Positions 10,326-22,738 of a DNA stretch of 64,000 nucleotides are shown one piece after another. This DNA is from Sphaerolaimus hirsutus. Its lineage: Eukaryota > Nematoda > Chromadorea > Monhysterida > Sphaerolaimidae. Both the position numbers and the translations under genes were made by a program. The DNA is taken from positions 27,166,787 through 27,230,786 of the forward strand of contig OZ038457.1 in the NCBI GenBank assembly GCA_964036195.1. The letters are read 5' to 3'. Below the pieces are notes generated by a model. It made no database searches and was not told the DNA's origin. It saw nothing but the letters and a program-made list of their open reading frames with translations. Each line of letters starts with the position of its first letter. Within the stretch, counting starts at the first letter, position 1.

Positions 10326-13293
10326 GAGCCCATGAGCTGAGTCAACTGTGCATTTGCATTGTAAGGGGGGGGGGGATAATTCAATCTAACCTCTGACCCA
10401 AAATCGGATTAGGTTGTAAATCGCAGCGAACGCAAGGCGCCTCACACATGTAGGGAACCCAAAATTGTTCACTTCAGCCCTTAATCGCGCCTTAAATGCG
10501 CCTTACATCCGCATTTTATCTGACCCCTGGAAGTTTTAATTTTCAATTGCACATTTATGTGGTTAAAAATGAACGTTGCTTTGGTGAATCTTCCGGGTGC
10601 AGTCACAAACGTCATCATGAAAATGTACACTTTTCTGCCAATCAATTCCCATACCAATTCCATGTGAGCAAATGGAATATTGGAACATCGGCTTACGTAT
10701 CTTTCTGCGCCGCACAACGTTAAGCTAATATGGATACAAGCACAACAAGGTTCACTCGTCTTACGTACCGTATATCCTCGAATAAGTCCCCAGGGGAGTT
10801 ATTTTTCGTCAGACTTTTTGACTGGGGAGTTACTCGGGATGGGTTTTCTTTCCAGGGGGGGGGGTATTTTTCTATCAGGATTATCAGTGAAATGCATGAT
10901 AATTTACTGGTTTAATGGAGTTAACCTAATACTCATCAAAATATGGTAACGTTTGGTGCAAAGCACGCGGTCTGGACTCTGCATATCACAAAAGTTCTAG
11001 GGTACAAAAAGAGATATTTCCAAATTTTCCAATGACATTTAGAATTAAATTTGACAACACCACGTGAGTAAATTTGACTTTTAACATGAATAACTCCGTG
11101 AACAGTTTCAAACACACACGGAGACAGATATTTACATTTGAAATGTCTCCATGCAAATGGAGAAATCCAATTCCCAGCGGGCGCGGCACCGATCCGCTTT
11201 TGTGCCGCATTCAATTTCCGCTATTCTTGGTATCTTCCTTCGGTGTATTTATGTATTTTGTCTGGGCAAGCACTTACTTTGTAACGAAATCTACCATAAC
11301 CTTCGAATAATATACAAAACGTTATTTTTATTTTTCGTCGCAATGCATAGCTCATTCTCGGTATAGGATTATTAAACGCGAGAAATTGTTTGAAAAATGC
11401 ATGATTTTGAGGTGAAACATAAAAATAATCGTGTTCTTGGTCTGGATAAAAAAAAACTAAAAAAATTGTTTTTTTATTAGTTTCTGATTTTTTTAACAGT
11501 TAAAAATCTCTCAGAGTTTATCAATGCTAACATCTCGCATAAATCACTTTATTCATCGAATTATGGTAACATACTATGCAAAGCATGTAATCCGCTCAGT
11601 ATAAATGAATTTCGTGCAAAGTGGGTGCGCGGCGCAGACGGTCCGAAGCTATTCTGACTGTTTTATCTTCGTGTGAGATCTGCGTGTGATGCCTTTTGGG
11701 TGTGATTTATCAAGTCTTCCAATGCATTAAAGTGCCATCTAAATGGATTCTTTTCATTTTGACCTTTTCTGGTTTTATGGGTCACTTTTGACGTAAAATG
11801 CTGATTTTTTTCATTTAAGCACATTTTTACGTCAATAAATGCAGTGCGGTGCAATTTTCACTTAAGGACAGTACCGTAGTTGTTCTAATAGAAGAGCATA
11901 GTTTTTTTCTCACAAATTTTTTACCTGCCTTTCTATTGGAGGATGCCATCTTTTTTCATCAATTTTTTTACACATTTTCATTTGAAAATAGTTTTTAGGA
12001 GACTTGCACATTAGAGCATCAATTTAAAATTAACCAATTATTTGAATGCTTTTAACACTTTTGCCAGGCATTTTTGTATTTTTGCAGTCTTCCCACAGTT
12101 GTTAAAACATATTTACGTATAGTCAAAAAATATGTATACTTCAGTACTAATAAATACATTCATGTTTCCTCTAAAAAAGTATATATGAGTACATATACTT
12201 TTTGTTTCTACTTGCCTGTTCATATACTTTCTGAAAGTATTTGAGTACAGAAAAACTATTTCAGATCGGCTTTTATGTAAGCTTTTCAAGTTATAGAATT
12301 GAAGATGCTAAAAGTAGGGGAAAATAACCACAAGTGTGTACCTGTACAAGTAGACATAGAGCAAAAAATAGCTGAAAATAGGCAAAAAGCACATGAACGG
12401 CAAAATTATACATCTACGTTTTATGTACTCAGGAAGTGAGTAAAACAAAAATACTTTTCATTTACTTATACTTTGAAAAAAGTTCGGTACTTTTAACAAC
12501 TATATTCTATTGAAGTGAGCCATTCTATTGTTTTCGTCAGCGCTAAAACGTTCCAAAACCTGCCGCTCTATTGGAGGTGCCATTCTATTGGAAGAAATAG
12601 GGCATCCATAAAATACCAAAGTATATACTGACCTAAAAAGCATTTATTCTACCTAAATATGCATTTATTCAGATGCAGCGCAGTGGATTAAGTAGCTGTA
12701 CAGAGGCATAAACTTTACCAGCGCAATGTATACTGCAACTTTTGTCCCAATATTACAAGTACAAGTAAATGAGGCGTAACGAATTTCCTTGGAGAAATGG
12801 CTGAAACTACAGTATTTTATATAACTTTATCTACACATTTGAAGTTTGAGTTTGGTTGGATAAATGTTGTTGAGATTGCATCGATGGAAGCGATAACACC
12901 TGACATCGAAGAAAAGCTGCATGCATTTTTCACGGTCGGTTTTTTTCGACAAACAATACCGTCAGATGAGAAAAAGATAAAATATACTCGGTGTTCCGTA
13001 TACAGTGCATTTTTATGGACGAAACAACCCGTCATCATGACATTATAATTGAAAAGAAATGACATTATAAAAAAATGAAAATACCTACCTAGTAAAAAAT
13101 AAAAATTGTTTAAAAAATGATTTCAGGCACGAATAATATTTACGTAGGTTATTCGACTTCGCCTGTAAAATAATATTTTTCGTTTTTTTCTGGTGAAAGT
13201 GCGTGCATAAGTCGTGGTTGATTTTCGACTACAAGCCAAAGTAATTTTGGACGAATACTTGTATTCGGTCCTTTAAGTGTATTGAAATACCTA
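10326..13293. other. No gene seen; MITE fragments
   Basis: A CCGTATATCCTCGAATAAGT end at about 10769 marks one side of a C-rich MITE without a clear partner. At about 12098-12506, CAGTTGTTAAAA...TTTTAACAACT ends suggest another hAT-like MITE, but no convincing 8-bp duplication was found. ORFs such as 12797-13048 (83 codons) have no recognisable domain. Confidence 0.45.
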
Positions 13294-15160
13294 CCGTATT
13301 TCCTCGAAATACCCCCCCCCCCCCTCTCGAGACCACTATGAAACAATCACCCCCCCCCCCCCGATTGAGTGTAAAGAGAACGTACATGACAAATACTGCA
13401 GTTTGTGTTCTGCGTAGTGCAGAACACACGTTAAAACAATGTCGGAATCACGTTAGAACAGTGTTTATACCATCTACGTAAACACCTTCCCGATCAAGTC
13501 CGGCCGCCTATTTTTTTTTCACTTCGCAGGCCATATCTCTGGTTGTGGAAGTGGTGGAAAGCTAATACTTGTGGGGTATATAGGCGCAACCCCCCACTAC
13601 CCCGCATGAATAAATGGGGCAGCGGCGACTCACTATAGAGGGGTCGCCATATACGAGAAAAAAATTTGCAGCGTTTTCACTGTCCCGCACAGGTCCGGCC
13701 CCCGGTTGATTTCTTACACTGCGGGTCCCGTATCTCCAGCTGTGGGAGGGTTATAGATCTAAAATTTTTGGGGATGTGTCGCCAACACCCCTCCCCTTTG
13801 GCAACTCACCACAGTGTGGGGTGCAAAGTTTAAAATTTATAAAAATGTTACTGTCCCACACAAGTCCAGCATCCAATTGAAATTCAAAAAATGGACACTT
13901 TTGTGTTGTTTTAACACTAATGTTGTTGACAATGTGAAATAAGCATGAAATATCCTCTAAAAATATCTTATCCGACCTAAAACTGGCCACCACATGAACC
14001 CCTTCCCCCAAGTGGGTGACAAAAAAATCACTTTTTACAACTTTTTTATTAGACACTTGAATGGCTGGTTTACAATAATTTATAGGGGAGGGTTAAAGGT
14101 CTCAAGTTGTGTAAAAAATCTTACCTCAAAAATGCCTTCATAAGAAAATTTGCTGGGGGTGAATTTCAAATTGTAAAAATGACATCATTGCAGGAACAAA
14201 AATAGGCAAAATTCACGATTTGAAATTCACCCCCAGCAAATTTTCTTATGAAGGCATTTTTGAGGTAAGGTTTTTTACACAATTTGAAACCTTTAACCCT
14301 CCTCTATAAATCATTGTAAACCAGCAGTTCGAGTGTCTGATGAAAAAGTTGTAAAAAGTGATTTTTTGTCACCCACTTGGGGGGAGGGGTTCATGTGGTG
14401 GGCAGTTTTAGGTTGGATAAGATATTTTTAGAGGATATTTCATGCTTATTTCACATTGTCAACCACATTAGTGTTAAAACAAAAAGTGTCCATTTTTTGA
14501 AATTCAATTGGATGCTGTACTTGTGTGGGACAGTAACATTTACATAAATTTTAAACCTTGCACCCCACACTGTGGTGAGTTGCCAAAGACCGCCTGGCCA
14601 GTGTATAGTAGGGGAGGGGTGTTGGCGACACATCCCCAAAATTTTAGATTTATACCCCTCCCACAGGTGGAGGTACGGCACCCGCAGTGAAAGAAATCAG
14701 TGGGGGCCGGACCTGTGTGGGACACTAAAAAAGCTGCAATTTTTTCTTTGCACTCGTCGACCCACCCTGTAGGGGGTCGCCGCGACCCCTTCAATTCATG
14801 CGAAGTAGAGGGGGGTTGCGCCAATATCTACCCCAAGTTTCAGCTTCTGGCGCGTCCTAGAACAGGAGATAGGACGTCAGAAGTAAAATAAAAAATGGGG
14901 GACCGGACTTGATCGGGAAGGTGTTTACTTATATTAGTCTACAGGAGTCTATACATGTCAGTTATTGATGCATTTTTCTACCCCAGTGTACATCACAAAC
15001 GACGATTTTGTACTAGGAGGCAAGGAGCTAGGAGTATGAAAAAATTTCTGGCGAAATAATAACCCCCCCTCGAAATACCTTCCCCCCTCGTTTAACCCCC
15101 CCCCCCTCTCGGGACCACTATGAAACAATCACCCCCGGGGGGTATTTCGAGGAAATACGG
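13294..15160. mobile_element. TA-target C-rich MITE carrying a nested element
   Basis: The ends CCGTATTTCCTCGAAATACC and GGTATTTCGAGGAAATACGG are flanked by TA. A second inverted-repeat element (13481-14924) sits inside, which explains the unusual length. The right end lies only about 18 bp before the first recognised exon of the coiled-coil gene. Confidence 0.75.
13481..14924. mobile_element. TA-target foldback, AACACCTTCCCG family, long copy
   Basis: The ends AACACCTTCCCGATCAAGTC and its complement are flanked by TA. Long inner arms (about 13740-14090 against 14240-14700) form a second layer of inversion. A 250-bp relative is at 55387-55636. The ORFs on both strands (66-101 codons) lie in the arms and are not genes. 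Confidence 0.8.
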
Positions 15161-15178
15161 TATCTAAAATGTTTGCAG

Positions 15179-18100
15179 ACGCAACCCACGCCGCCGCACA
15201 CATCAGTGAGTGGCCAGAATGAATCATGCAACAATCACCCAATGCAGTCTTTACTCCATGAAAATGCCTTTTTGAGACACAGAGTCATGCATTTGGAGGC
15301 AGCCTTGGAGGCTTGTGTGAAAAATTATCACCACGAATGCATCAATGGGGCGAAATTGTGCAGAAAGGTGATTTTATTTTACTGTGCAAAGAAAGTTACA
15401 GTAAGGGACACATGCAAGCAAGAATATAAAAAAACAAGCAAGTGGCAAGGAAATGCTAAAAAAATTTTTTGTATTTTTTTGCCTTTTCCCTTCTCACTTA
15501 AACCGCTCTTATTCTAATAGGAGGGCGCTTCTAAATTTTATAGTTATCGTCACCTCTTTTTTACCCGCCCCTCTATTATTGGAGACGCGCCCTTCTATTA
15601 GAAGAAATACGGTAAATTTACTTTTTTAACGTTTTACTTCCCACTTATAAATTGTTTGTGTTTTTACTTTTGCCCACTGGTGGAATTGACCTTTTCCGCT
15701 TTTCCGAACCCCGGCGCCAAGCGCCAATGGCGCCACAGCAACATAACGCCAAGCGCCAGAAGCGCCATGACGCTTTTTCCTTTGACGTTAGCGCCAAGCA
15801 CCAGCGCCATGGCGCTTTTCCATCACTATCCGCGCCTAGCTCCACTATTTTTTTTGTTTGTAAAAAAATTGTTTCGATTATTCACATGCCCATTTCACTC
15901 ATCCTAAAGCGGAGGTATTTATTGAGTGGGATTATTCGAGGGGGGCTGATATTCATAGGAACCGTGAGTGAAAACACCACATTTTGCTCTGAATCATTCA
16001 AGTTTCAATGCTCAGCTGCGAAAGTGCAAGACCTCTAAATTGGACTCAGCAGCCCCGGCCAGTTGCATTCCGATCACAAAAACATCTGGCAAAGGTCTGT
16101 GCACGGCTGAGATTATCAGACCGAAAAGCGCGGTCGTGCTAAAATTGACACAGGAAAAACAGAATGAGTGGCTGCACGGAGCCGATATTGCCAAATTGGT
16201 GAGTTTCTGGCGTTTTTTTTTCAGTCCTAACAAATTCTGGCGCAGGACAAACTTTTGTCGCGCTGTTTTTTTGCGGAACAAAAGCTTTTTTGTGCAAGTA
16301 ATGTGGCCACACAAGCTAGTTTTCAACCGAAATTTTGAAAACTCATAAATCAGCATTGAACGGATTTGAGTTTTCTACAATGAGGTGCCCGTCATCTACA
16401 GTTGACAGAGAGTAAAAATGACTCATTCTAGAAAACTCAAATGCGTTCAATGCTAATTTACGAGTTTTCAAAATTTCAGTTGAAAACTAGCTTGTGTGGC
16501 CACAATGATGACATGACGCCATGGCGCTGGCACCGTTTGAGGGCGTCAAAGGGCTTCGTGCCATGGCGCCATTTGTGCATGGCAAACTTATGTCGCGCTG
16601 TATGTTGTGCAGGTAGTGATGCAGTGGACTACGCTATGGCGCCACTCCATCAATCCCAGCACAACAAACTTTTCTTCCGCAAAAAAACAACAGAATTTGC
16701 CGTGAGCCTTTTATTCGTTGAAACAGATTTAGGTGCTTCAAAACTTTCTGGCAAAATGCCAAAAAGCACAGGCTCAAAACTCTAGCGTGGTCGAAATGCT
16801 GACAGGGGACACAATGCAGGCGGCAGCGTTGATGGAGAGGTGCGGCTGGCAGCCAGACTCTGGCACAGATCACCTGGACAGCGACAGCGACAAGAACACC
16901 TTGCTCCTGTGCGAATTGGATAGACTCAATGCTCATGTTGGTTTGATAGCCTGTTTTATTAATTAGTATAGATTTGCATTTGCTTGTAAATAAATGAGAT
17001 TTAAATGCTTGGCGTACACAACAGTTTGAAAAAGGTACATGCGCAAATGTCCTGTGTCTCTCCCAAAAAGAGGAGTCAAGTTCACCCAACATCCGCGAAG
17101 TTTAAAAAAAGATTTTTTTCGATGACGTCATCGTGGATTTGTTTCATTGAGAAAAACGTAAAGAAGGAAATTGTCGAAAAAATAGTTTTTCAGCAATTAA
17201 AAAACTGTTTTCTAAAAAAAACAGGGATCTCAAAGTTTTTTTCCACCCCTAGTCCACATAGAAAACAATCACCCAAACCAAAACCAAAACCATCCCCATT
17301 CCCCCAGACATCATCCCAGCGTGCCCAAATCTGCACACTGGAGTCAGCGGTGCAGGAAGCCAGAACTGTGGCAGACAGCCTGGCTGCCAGCTGCGCCAAG
17401 CTGGAATCCAATGGCACTGCCATGCAGCAGGCTCTCGCAAAGGCGGGGCTTATGGATTTGGTTGTCAGGTGAATGCACCTATGGATGATTAAAGGACTTA
17501 TCGACTTACCTATAAACTTAGATGTCAATGATGGACTTGAACTTTTTGCTATATTTACAACTTTTGCTGACTTCTGTTCCAATTTTTCCGCGAAATGGTC
17601 AAAAAGTGACACTCTAAAACGATGCAAGTAGAGTCAATTTTTCAAAATTCTGGCTTGCAGATTTTGATGGACTTATCTTATTCGCCCGTTGTTTGCAAGC
17701 TTGTTAAAAAGATCAAATGTAGCGCTTTAAAAGGAATTATTTTAACACTTATCGACTTTTAGGAACGGACACCTCAATTGTTTGATTATCCAAATGAATT
17801 CATATGATGCAGATTTTTAATGGAAATCGCCGTGAGACAAGCGAGCGGTGAAAAACCGGGTGACCAATGGCTCTACTCTTCTGTGAAGTTATTGTCCAAG
17901 TTGAGACGACAAATGAACGGGGACAGCGATACAGACAACAAAAATGATGCAGAAACTTCGGGAATTGAGTAATTTTATTTTATTGAGAAAAATTATGCAA
18001 ATAATTATAATGCAGTGACCTGACACCTTGCACGTGCGGTGAACGCTGGAAAATTGCCAACCATGTTTAACACATCTGATTTTTATATTTTAAGCGGAAA

Positions 18101-19759
18101 TTAATTGCCGTTATACATATATGGCTTATTCACAACAAAAAATGTTTTCATATTTTCAAAAATAATTGCATGCTTTATAATTTTTTGTCTCGCTTCCAAC
18201 ATGAGACGTAAACAACTGCGCATGCAGCTTGCAGACTGCCACGTCATATAAGTTTCGTTATTATAAAACCCTTCCCGTTATTATAAAACAAAAACTTTAT
18301 AAAACCTTCATTATAAAACAAGTTCACCCTTTTCCATCTCGCAGCTTATATGAATCCTGCTCAATGAGCGATTCACTGGAACAAACGAACAGTGGGAAAC
18401 AAGAACTGAACCTGATGCATTGGCAGCGGATGCTGGAGAAAATTTGCAATCAATGCGAGATAATCCTGACTGCCAAGGCTGACCTGTGTGCCACAACCGT
18501 TCCCCTGACCACATGCTTCCACAGGTGTTTCCTTTTTATGCCCCCCCCCAAAAAAATGTATTTTCTATGTTCTTGTTTATTAACTCAAATAAACATTTTT
18601 CACCCCATTTTACAGTGCACCAATTGCTGAGGCAAGAGCAAATGCATCAGAATGCAGCCATACAGCACAGTCCACCAGCAATTTTTGTGCCACGGCAGCT
18701 GACATACAAATTCTGCTTCAGGTGCCACTCCCAGACCCTGTAAAGTGCCTGTAAAATGGCAAAAGGGCATTTTACATGACAGTTGACACTTTGCATTTTA
18801 CAGGATTTTTTTAATTGACGTTTGACAAATTTGCATGTCATTTGATATTTTATAGGGCATTTTACAGGGTTTGGGAGTGTGCCCAGGAAGTGCACTCACT
18901 GAGAGAGCAAAGGGCTGAAATCAGTGCGCAGTTGCATCTGTGTCAGCAGGACAAAAAAGCCATGCAGTTTGAATTGGATGCAAAGTTGGCTGAAACACGT
19001 GCAGTTAAATTGATCTTGGAACAGGCAAATCTGGTAATTTTATTTGTTAATTAAACTGATTTGACAGAGTTGTTGGAAGGATTCAGGAAAAATACAGTGT
19101 TTTAGACATTAAAATTGCCTTGGGATAGATACATACCCAGATAGATAGGTCAGCAGCCTAAGGGATAGCATAGATAGCTTGAGCATTTGTGGGGTAACCG
19201 CCCAACCCCCTATACTAGACCACTGATTCTGATATGCTGTGATACATGACTGCACTCAAAATCAAATGAGCATTTTGGCCCTTTTCAGCCATCAGCCACC
19301 TGCCACAATTCAACTCCAGAAAATGAATGCACCCCAGAAACTGACACAATTCTCAAACTGCGCAATCAGTTATCAGAACTAGTTGAGGCTGTGCAAATTC
19401 TGATGGAAAGTGCCGCTGGGCGACAGGCTCACTCAGGTGCCACTCCCAGACCCTGTAAAAAGTCTTGTCAAATATCAAATATCATGCAAAATGTCAAAAG
19501 TCATGCAAGAATGTTATTTTAAACGGCATTTTACATTATCTTTGTATGGAATTTTACAGAACATTTTTACATGAATTTCATTTTACAGAGCTTTTACATG
19601 CATTATGACATTGTGCATTACGTTTGACATTTTCCGGGTCTGGAAGTGCCCCCAGATCTTCTGGTGGCTGAATTAAGGCGGGCCAATGCCACTTTGCTGG
19701 CTGCTTATGAGGTTTTGAGGAATCGAAATTGTGAGAGGATTAGGGTTTTGACTGAGAAA
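15179..19759 (+). CDS. Coiled-coil protein gene, 10 exons, ends uncertain
   Basis: Ten exons join in one open frame: 15179-15367, 16016-16198, 16733-16936, 17320-17468, 17813-17968, 18345-18524, 18616-18721, 18887-19033, 19289-19436 and 19656-19759 (522 codons so far). Every intron is GT...AG and the phases agree at each junction (0,0,0,2,2,2,0,0,1). The protein is hydrophilic and rich in Leu, Glu, Gln and Cys. Heptad-like stretches (for example SLREQRAEISAQLHL in exon 8) suggest a coiled coil. I do not recognise the family. Introns 7 and 9 are family A introners. The start codon lies upstream and was not found; an ATG in exon 6 (18361) is internal to the frame. After 19759, either the GTTAGT donor is used or the frame reads on to a stop at 19849. 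Confidence 0.7.
16270..16505. repeat. Inverted repeat in intron 2
   Basis: GTGGCCACACAAGCTAGTTT (16303 region) and GAAAACTCATAAAT recur inverted at about 16445-16505. The pair flanks a short spacer inside intron 2 of the coiled-coil gene. Confidence 0.7.
18722..18886 (+). mobile_element. Introner family A = intron 7 of the coiled-coil gene
   Basis: The 165-bp element spans the whole intron. It starts GTGCCACTCCCAGACCCTG and ends TTTGGGAGTGTGCCCAG. The inner arms (CCCTGTAAA...TTTACAGGG) are inverted and the middle carries TGACATTTGACA-type units. Exons on both sides end and begin in phase 0 (…ILLQ / EVHSLREQ…), so removal at the element ends restores the frame exactly. Confidence 0.9.
19437..19655 (+). 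mobile_element. Introner family A = intron 9 of the coiled-coil gene
   Basis: This 219-bp copy starts GTGCCACTCCCAGACCCTG and ends TCTGGAAGTGCCCCCAG. It splits a codon in phase 1 (…RQAHS-D-LLVAELRR…). It is the second copy in the same gene, two introns after the first. Confidence 0.9.
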
Positions 19760-19849
19760 GTTAGTTGGGTGGGTCTTTTATCTTGGATTACTTTTGGAAT
19801 TTTCGAATTTTTCCCAGTAAATTATCGCCTTTTCAATATTTCCTGCTAA

Positions 19850-21879
19850 AATTTAAACATGTTTTGCTGCCTTCCAAGCTGTCACCGCAAGCAAATTTGC
19901 ACCTTTTTTGATATGTTACTATAAAATAAATCCCTTTGAAATTGATGTTTTGAATATTTCTCCGCATTTCTTACGAGCTTTCAGCCGCAGTTCGCAGCAA
20001 AAAGTTCTAAAATTCCTAAACGTTTTCGAATTTCTTTTTAAAAAGTCGACAATGCGTTTTTTCTAGTGATGAAATAAAAATTCGAAAAGTTTTTAGAAAA
20101 GGTTTGCAAATTTTTCTTTGCCATCGTTACCATGTCATGCGCTCCTTTCAGTATACGCAAACAATTTTAATTGGTCTCATTTTTAATTGGTGCGAACTGT
20201 GTTTGTCTCGAGCGGAAAATTTTTCCTTAGTGCCTCAGCAGACTCACTCAGTAATCTGAAAAATTGAAACAATTTTTCGATAAAATGATGTGAATTTGGC
20301 CCTTCACACACCAGTTGACAAAGAAACCAAATGTCAACTGGTTCCGATCCCAATTCATAGTTTGTTATATCCATAATTTTATACTCTATATTATGGAATG
20401 ATTCTGCGCATTAACTTTACGGTCCGCCGACTATATGTGAATACAATAATGTGTGGTGCTACTCGCAAGCAAGCTTTGAATTGGAATGGTAACCAGTTGA
20501 CATATAGTGTCGTATCGTTGTCAACTAGTGTGTGTTGGGCCTTTATGACATTTTAAGAATTACCTGTCTGACAAGGGTTAGCATTTAAACCAAAGTATAA
20601 ATGTGTCTGAATATTTATCCGTTCAATCTTTGTGATGTATCAAATCGAAGATACTATAGTTTTGAAGATTATTTACAACACTTCCATTTACCTATGCACT
20701 TTCAACTCATATCATGAAACATTTTCACACTTAACCCTACCTTCACACTATGCATTCTCTCATTTTAACCCCATATACCTATGATATATTAGAAAACTAC
20801 CAGTTATACATAAAATAAGAACCTAAGAAAGTTAGAGAAATGCAAAGTTCACATTTTACTGAAGTTTCCTGAATCCTGAAACATGCAATATTTCCGCATG
20901 GTGCAGATGTTTAAAATACTTTTAAATATACAGGGTGGCCCACGCCAGCCGCACAGTTTCAATTGGCTCCCAACACGCCAATTTTGGATGAAAACTGCTC
21001 AAATTTGGTACGGAGGTAGATAAAGTTACCCCATTTGTTGTGTTCAATGCACGGTTCCACATCGCAAACATTCATGTCGGAACGTGAAGCACAGTTTAAT
21101 ACGTGTTTGAACGTGGCACACAGATTCAGTCGTCTACCAAAGCACCAATTCTTCATAAAAATAGTCCAAATTTGGCATGGTTGTAGATATATGTACCCTG
21201 TTTAGTATGTTAAGTGCACACATGCATATCACAAAATTTTCACATTTATCACACGATATGCAAAACAACGTCACTCCACAGGAGCTGCTTAATTAAAGGA
21301 GTCCACTCTTGCTCCACAAGAGTAATTATGAAACTGCTTCACGTTCCGACAGGAAATATTGTGATATCAAACCGTGCACTTATCACAACAAATGGGGTAC
21401 ATTTATCTACCCCTATACCAAATTTGAGCAGTTTTCATTCAACATTGACGTGTTGGGAGCCAATTGAAACCGTGCGCCTGACGTGGGCCACCCGGTATAC
21501 ACGCGCATATAAAAGCAAACTAGTGATGAAATGGCGCCATTCAATGGACCCTTTTATGGCCCAATGGGCGCCAGCACTAGCAGGCGCCATGGCTCTATTG
21601 GTGCTTGGCGCCCTTTTATGTGGCGCCGTTTGCCGCCTGGCGCCATTTTTCCATCACTAATGATAACATATGATAATCTATGAATACATTAAAATAATGG
21701 ATTTCCGCTTCAAAGTGGGCGCCATTAATAAACTCGCATTTGTTCAGCTGGGGTGTGATTTGATTGGCCCGTGTCCCGATTATTCCGAGTAGGGATCGAA
21801 AAAACTGTGTTTTTTTCAACGACCCTTTAAAAAAACGGTTTTCTTAAAAGCTCACAAATATATTATATGAGTTAACATA
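19850..21879. other. No gene seen; several MITE-like repeats
   Basis: At 20304-20536, ends CACACACCAGTTGACA and CAACTAGTGTGTG match a copy at 46151-46417. At 20931-21495 a foldback has ends CAGGGTGGCCCACG and CGTGGGCCACCCGG next to TATA. At about 21523-21659, TAGTGATGAAATGGCGCC and TTTCCATCACTA bound a GGCGCC-rich element like 59728-60607. No exons were recognised. Confidence 0.6.
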
Positions 21880-22271
21880 CCGAATAAGCTCGAAATACCC
21901 CCAGGGGGTTTATTATTTCGCCAGCAAAGTTTGAGGGGGTTAATTCGAGGGGGGTTATTCGAGGTGGGTCTATTATTTCTACAGAAATTTTTGGAAATTG
22001 CCCATACTCAGACGTAACAAAATCCAACAATTACATAGATGTAAATGTGTTTGTAGTCATATGTGACTGTATATACACATAAACCCTTCCCTAACGTGAC
22101 TCAATTATCGGTTTTAACGTGTGTTCTGCATTGTACACATCACAAACTGTTGTATTTGTCATGTACTTTCTCTTCACATTCAATTTTATGGGGGGTATTT
22201 CGAGGGGTGTTTGTTTATTATTTCCTCAGCAAAATTTTAGGGGGGGGGGGGGTTGATTCAAGGTAATACGG
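21880..22271. mobile_element. TA-target C/G-rich MITE
   Basis: The ends CCGAATAAGCTCGAAATAC and TTCAAGGTAATACGG are flanked by TA. The ends are more diverged than in other copies of the CCGTATTACCTCG family. Confidence 0.65.
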
Positions 22272-22362
22272 TACACAGTTATATCAGACAATTGCCTGTA
22301 GGTACTTTGTGATGTTACATATAGCCATAGAATGGCTGTGGGACCATGGGATATCATTATAA

Positions 22363-22644
22363 AAAAGAAGCTTGCCGCCGTGTCGCAAGTTCTTAATTTA
22401 GTTAGTGTTCGATGAGTAAGGGAGAGCCATCGATTAAGATGTAGTGCATTTATTGGGTGTGTGCCAAATAGAATAGAAAATGTGGAGCGAAAATATAGAA
22501 TGAATAAACAACACCTAAATCAACGTTGCGCCATCGCTTCCACACACAAATTCAAAAAGGGAAGCGAAACCTAGATGGCGCCAAAAAACCGGAATGCGGC
22601 GCGCAGCGGAAATACAAAATGCGTGCAAATACATGATGGTTAAC
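22363..22644 (-). repeat. 3' LTR of the retrotransposon
   Basis: It is identical to 28554-28835. Read on the minus strand it starts GTTAACC and ends CTTCTTTT, so it lacks the usual TG...CA ends; some insect gypsy elements also begin AGTTA. It contains a CTATATTTT TATA-like box, and AATAAA (complement of 22449-22454) as a likely polyadenylation signal. The sequence just upstream in element sense (…CCCCCGAGGA) is only weakly purine-rich. Confidence 0.95.
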
Positions 22645-22738
22645 TCCTCGGGGGTTTTAAGACTGTACGTCCCCGGACAGCAATAAAAAATGATCACCTC
22701 ATCACTGTTACAAAAAATACACGGCAACAATGACAATA

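Noticed and set aside
12797..13048. 83-codon ORF as a possible upstream exon of the coiled-coil gene
   Set aside because: No phase-matched donor could be linked to the 15179 exon, and the composition is not clearly coding.
13751..14891. ORFs of 60-101 codons on both strands
   Set aside because: They mirror each other across the arms of an inverted-repeat element.
22515..22736. Possible env or accessory ORF (73 codons, minus strand) after gag-pol
   Set aside because: It overlaps the LTR, lacks a signal peptide plus membrane anchor, and is too short for env.
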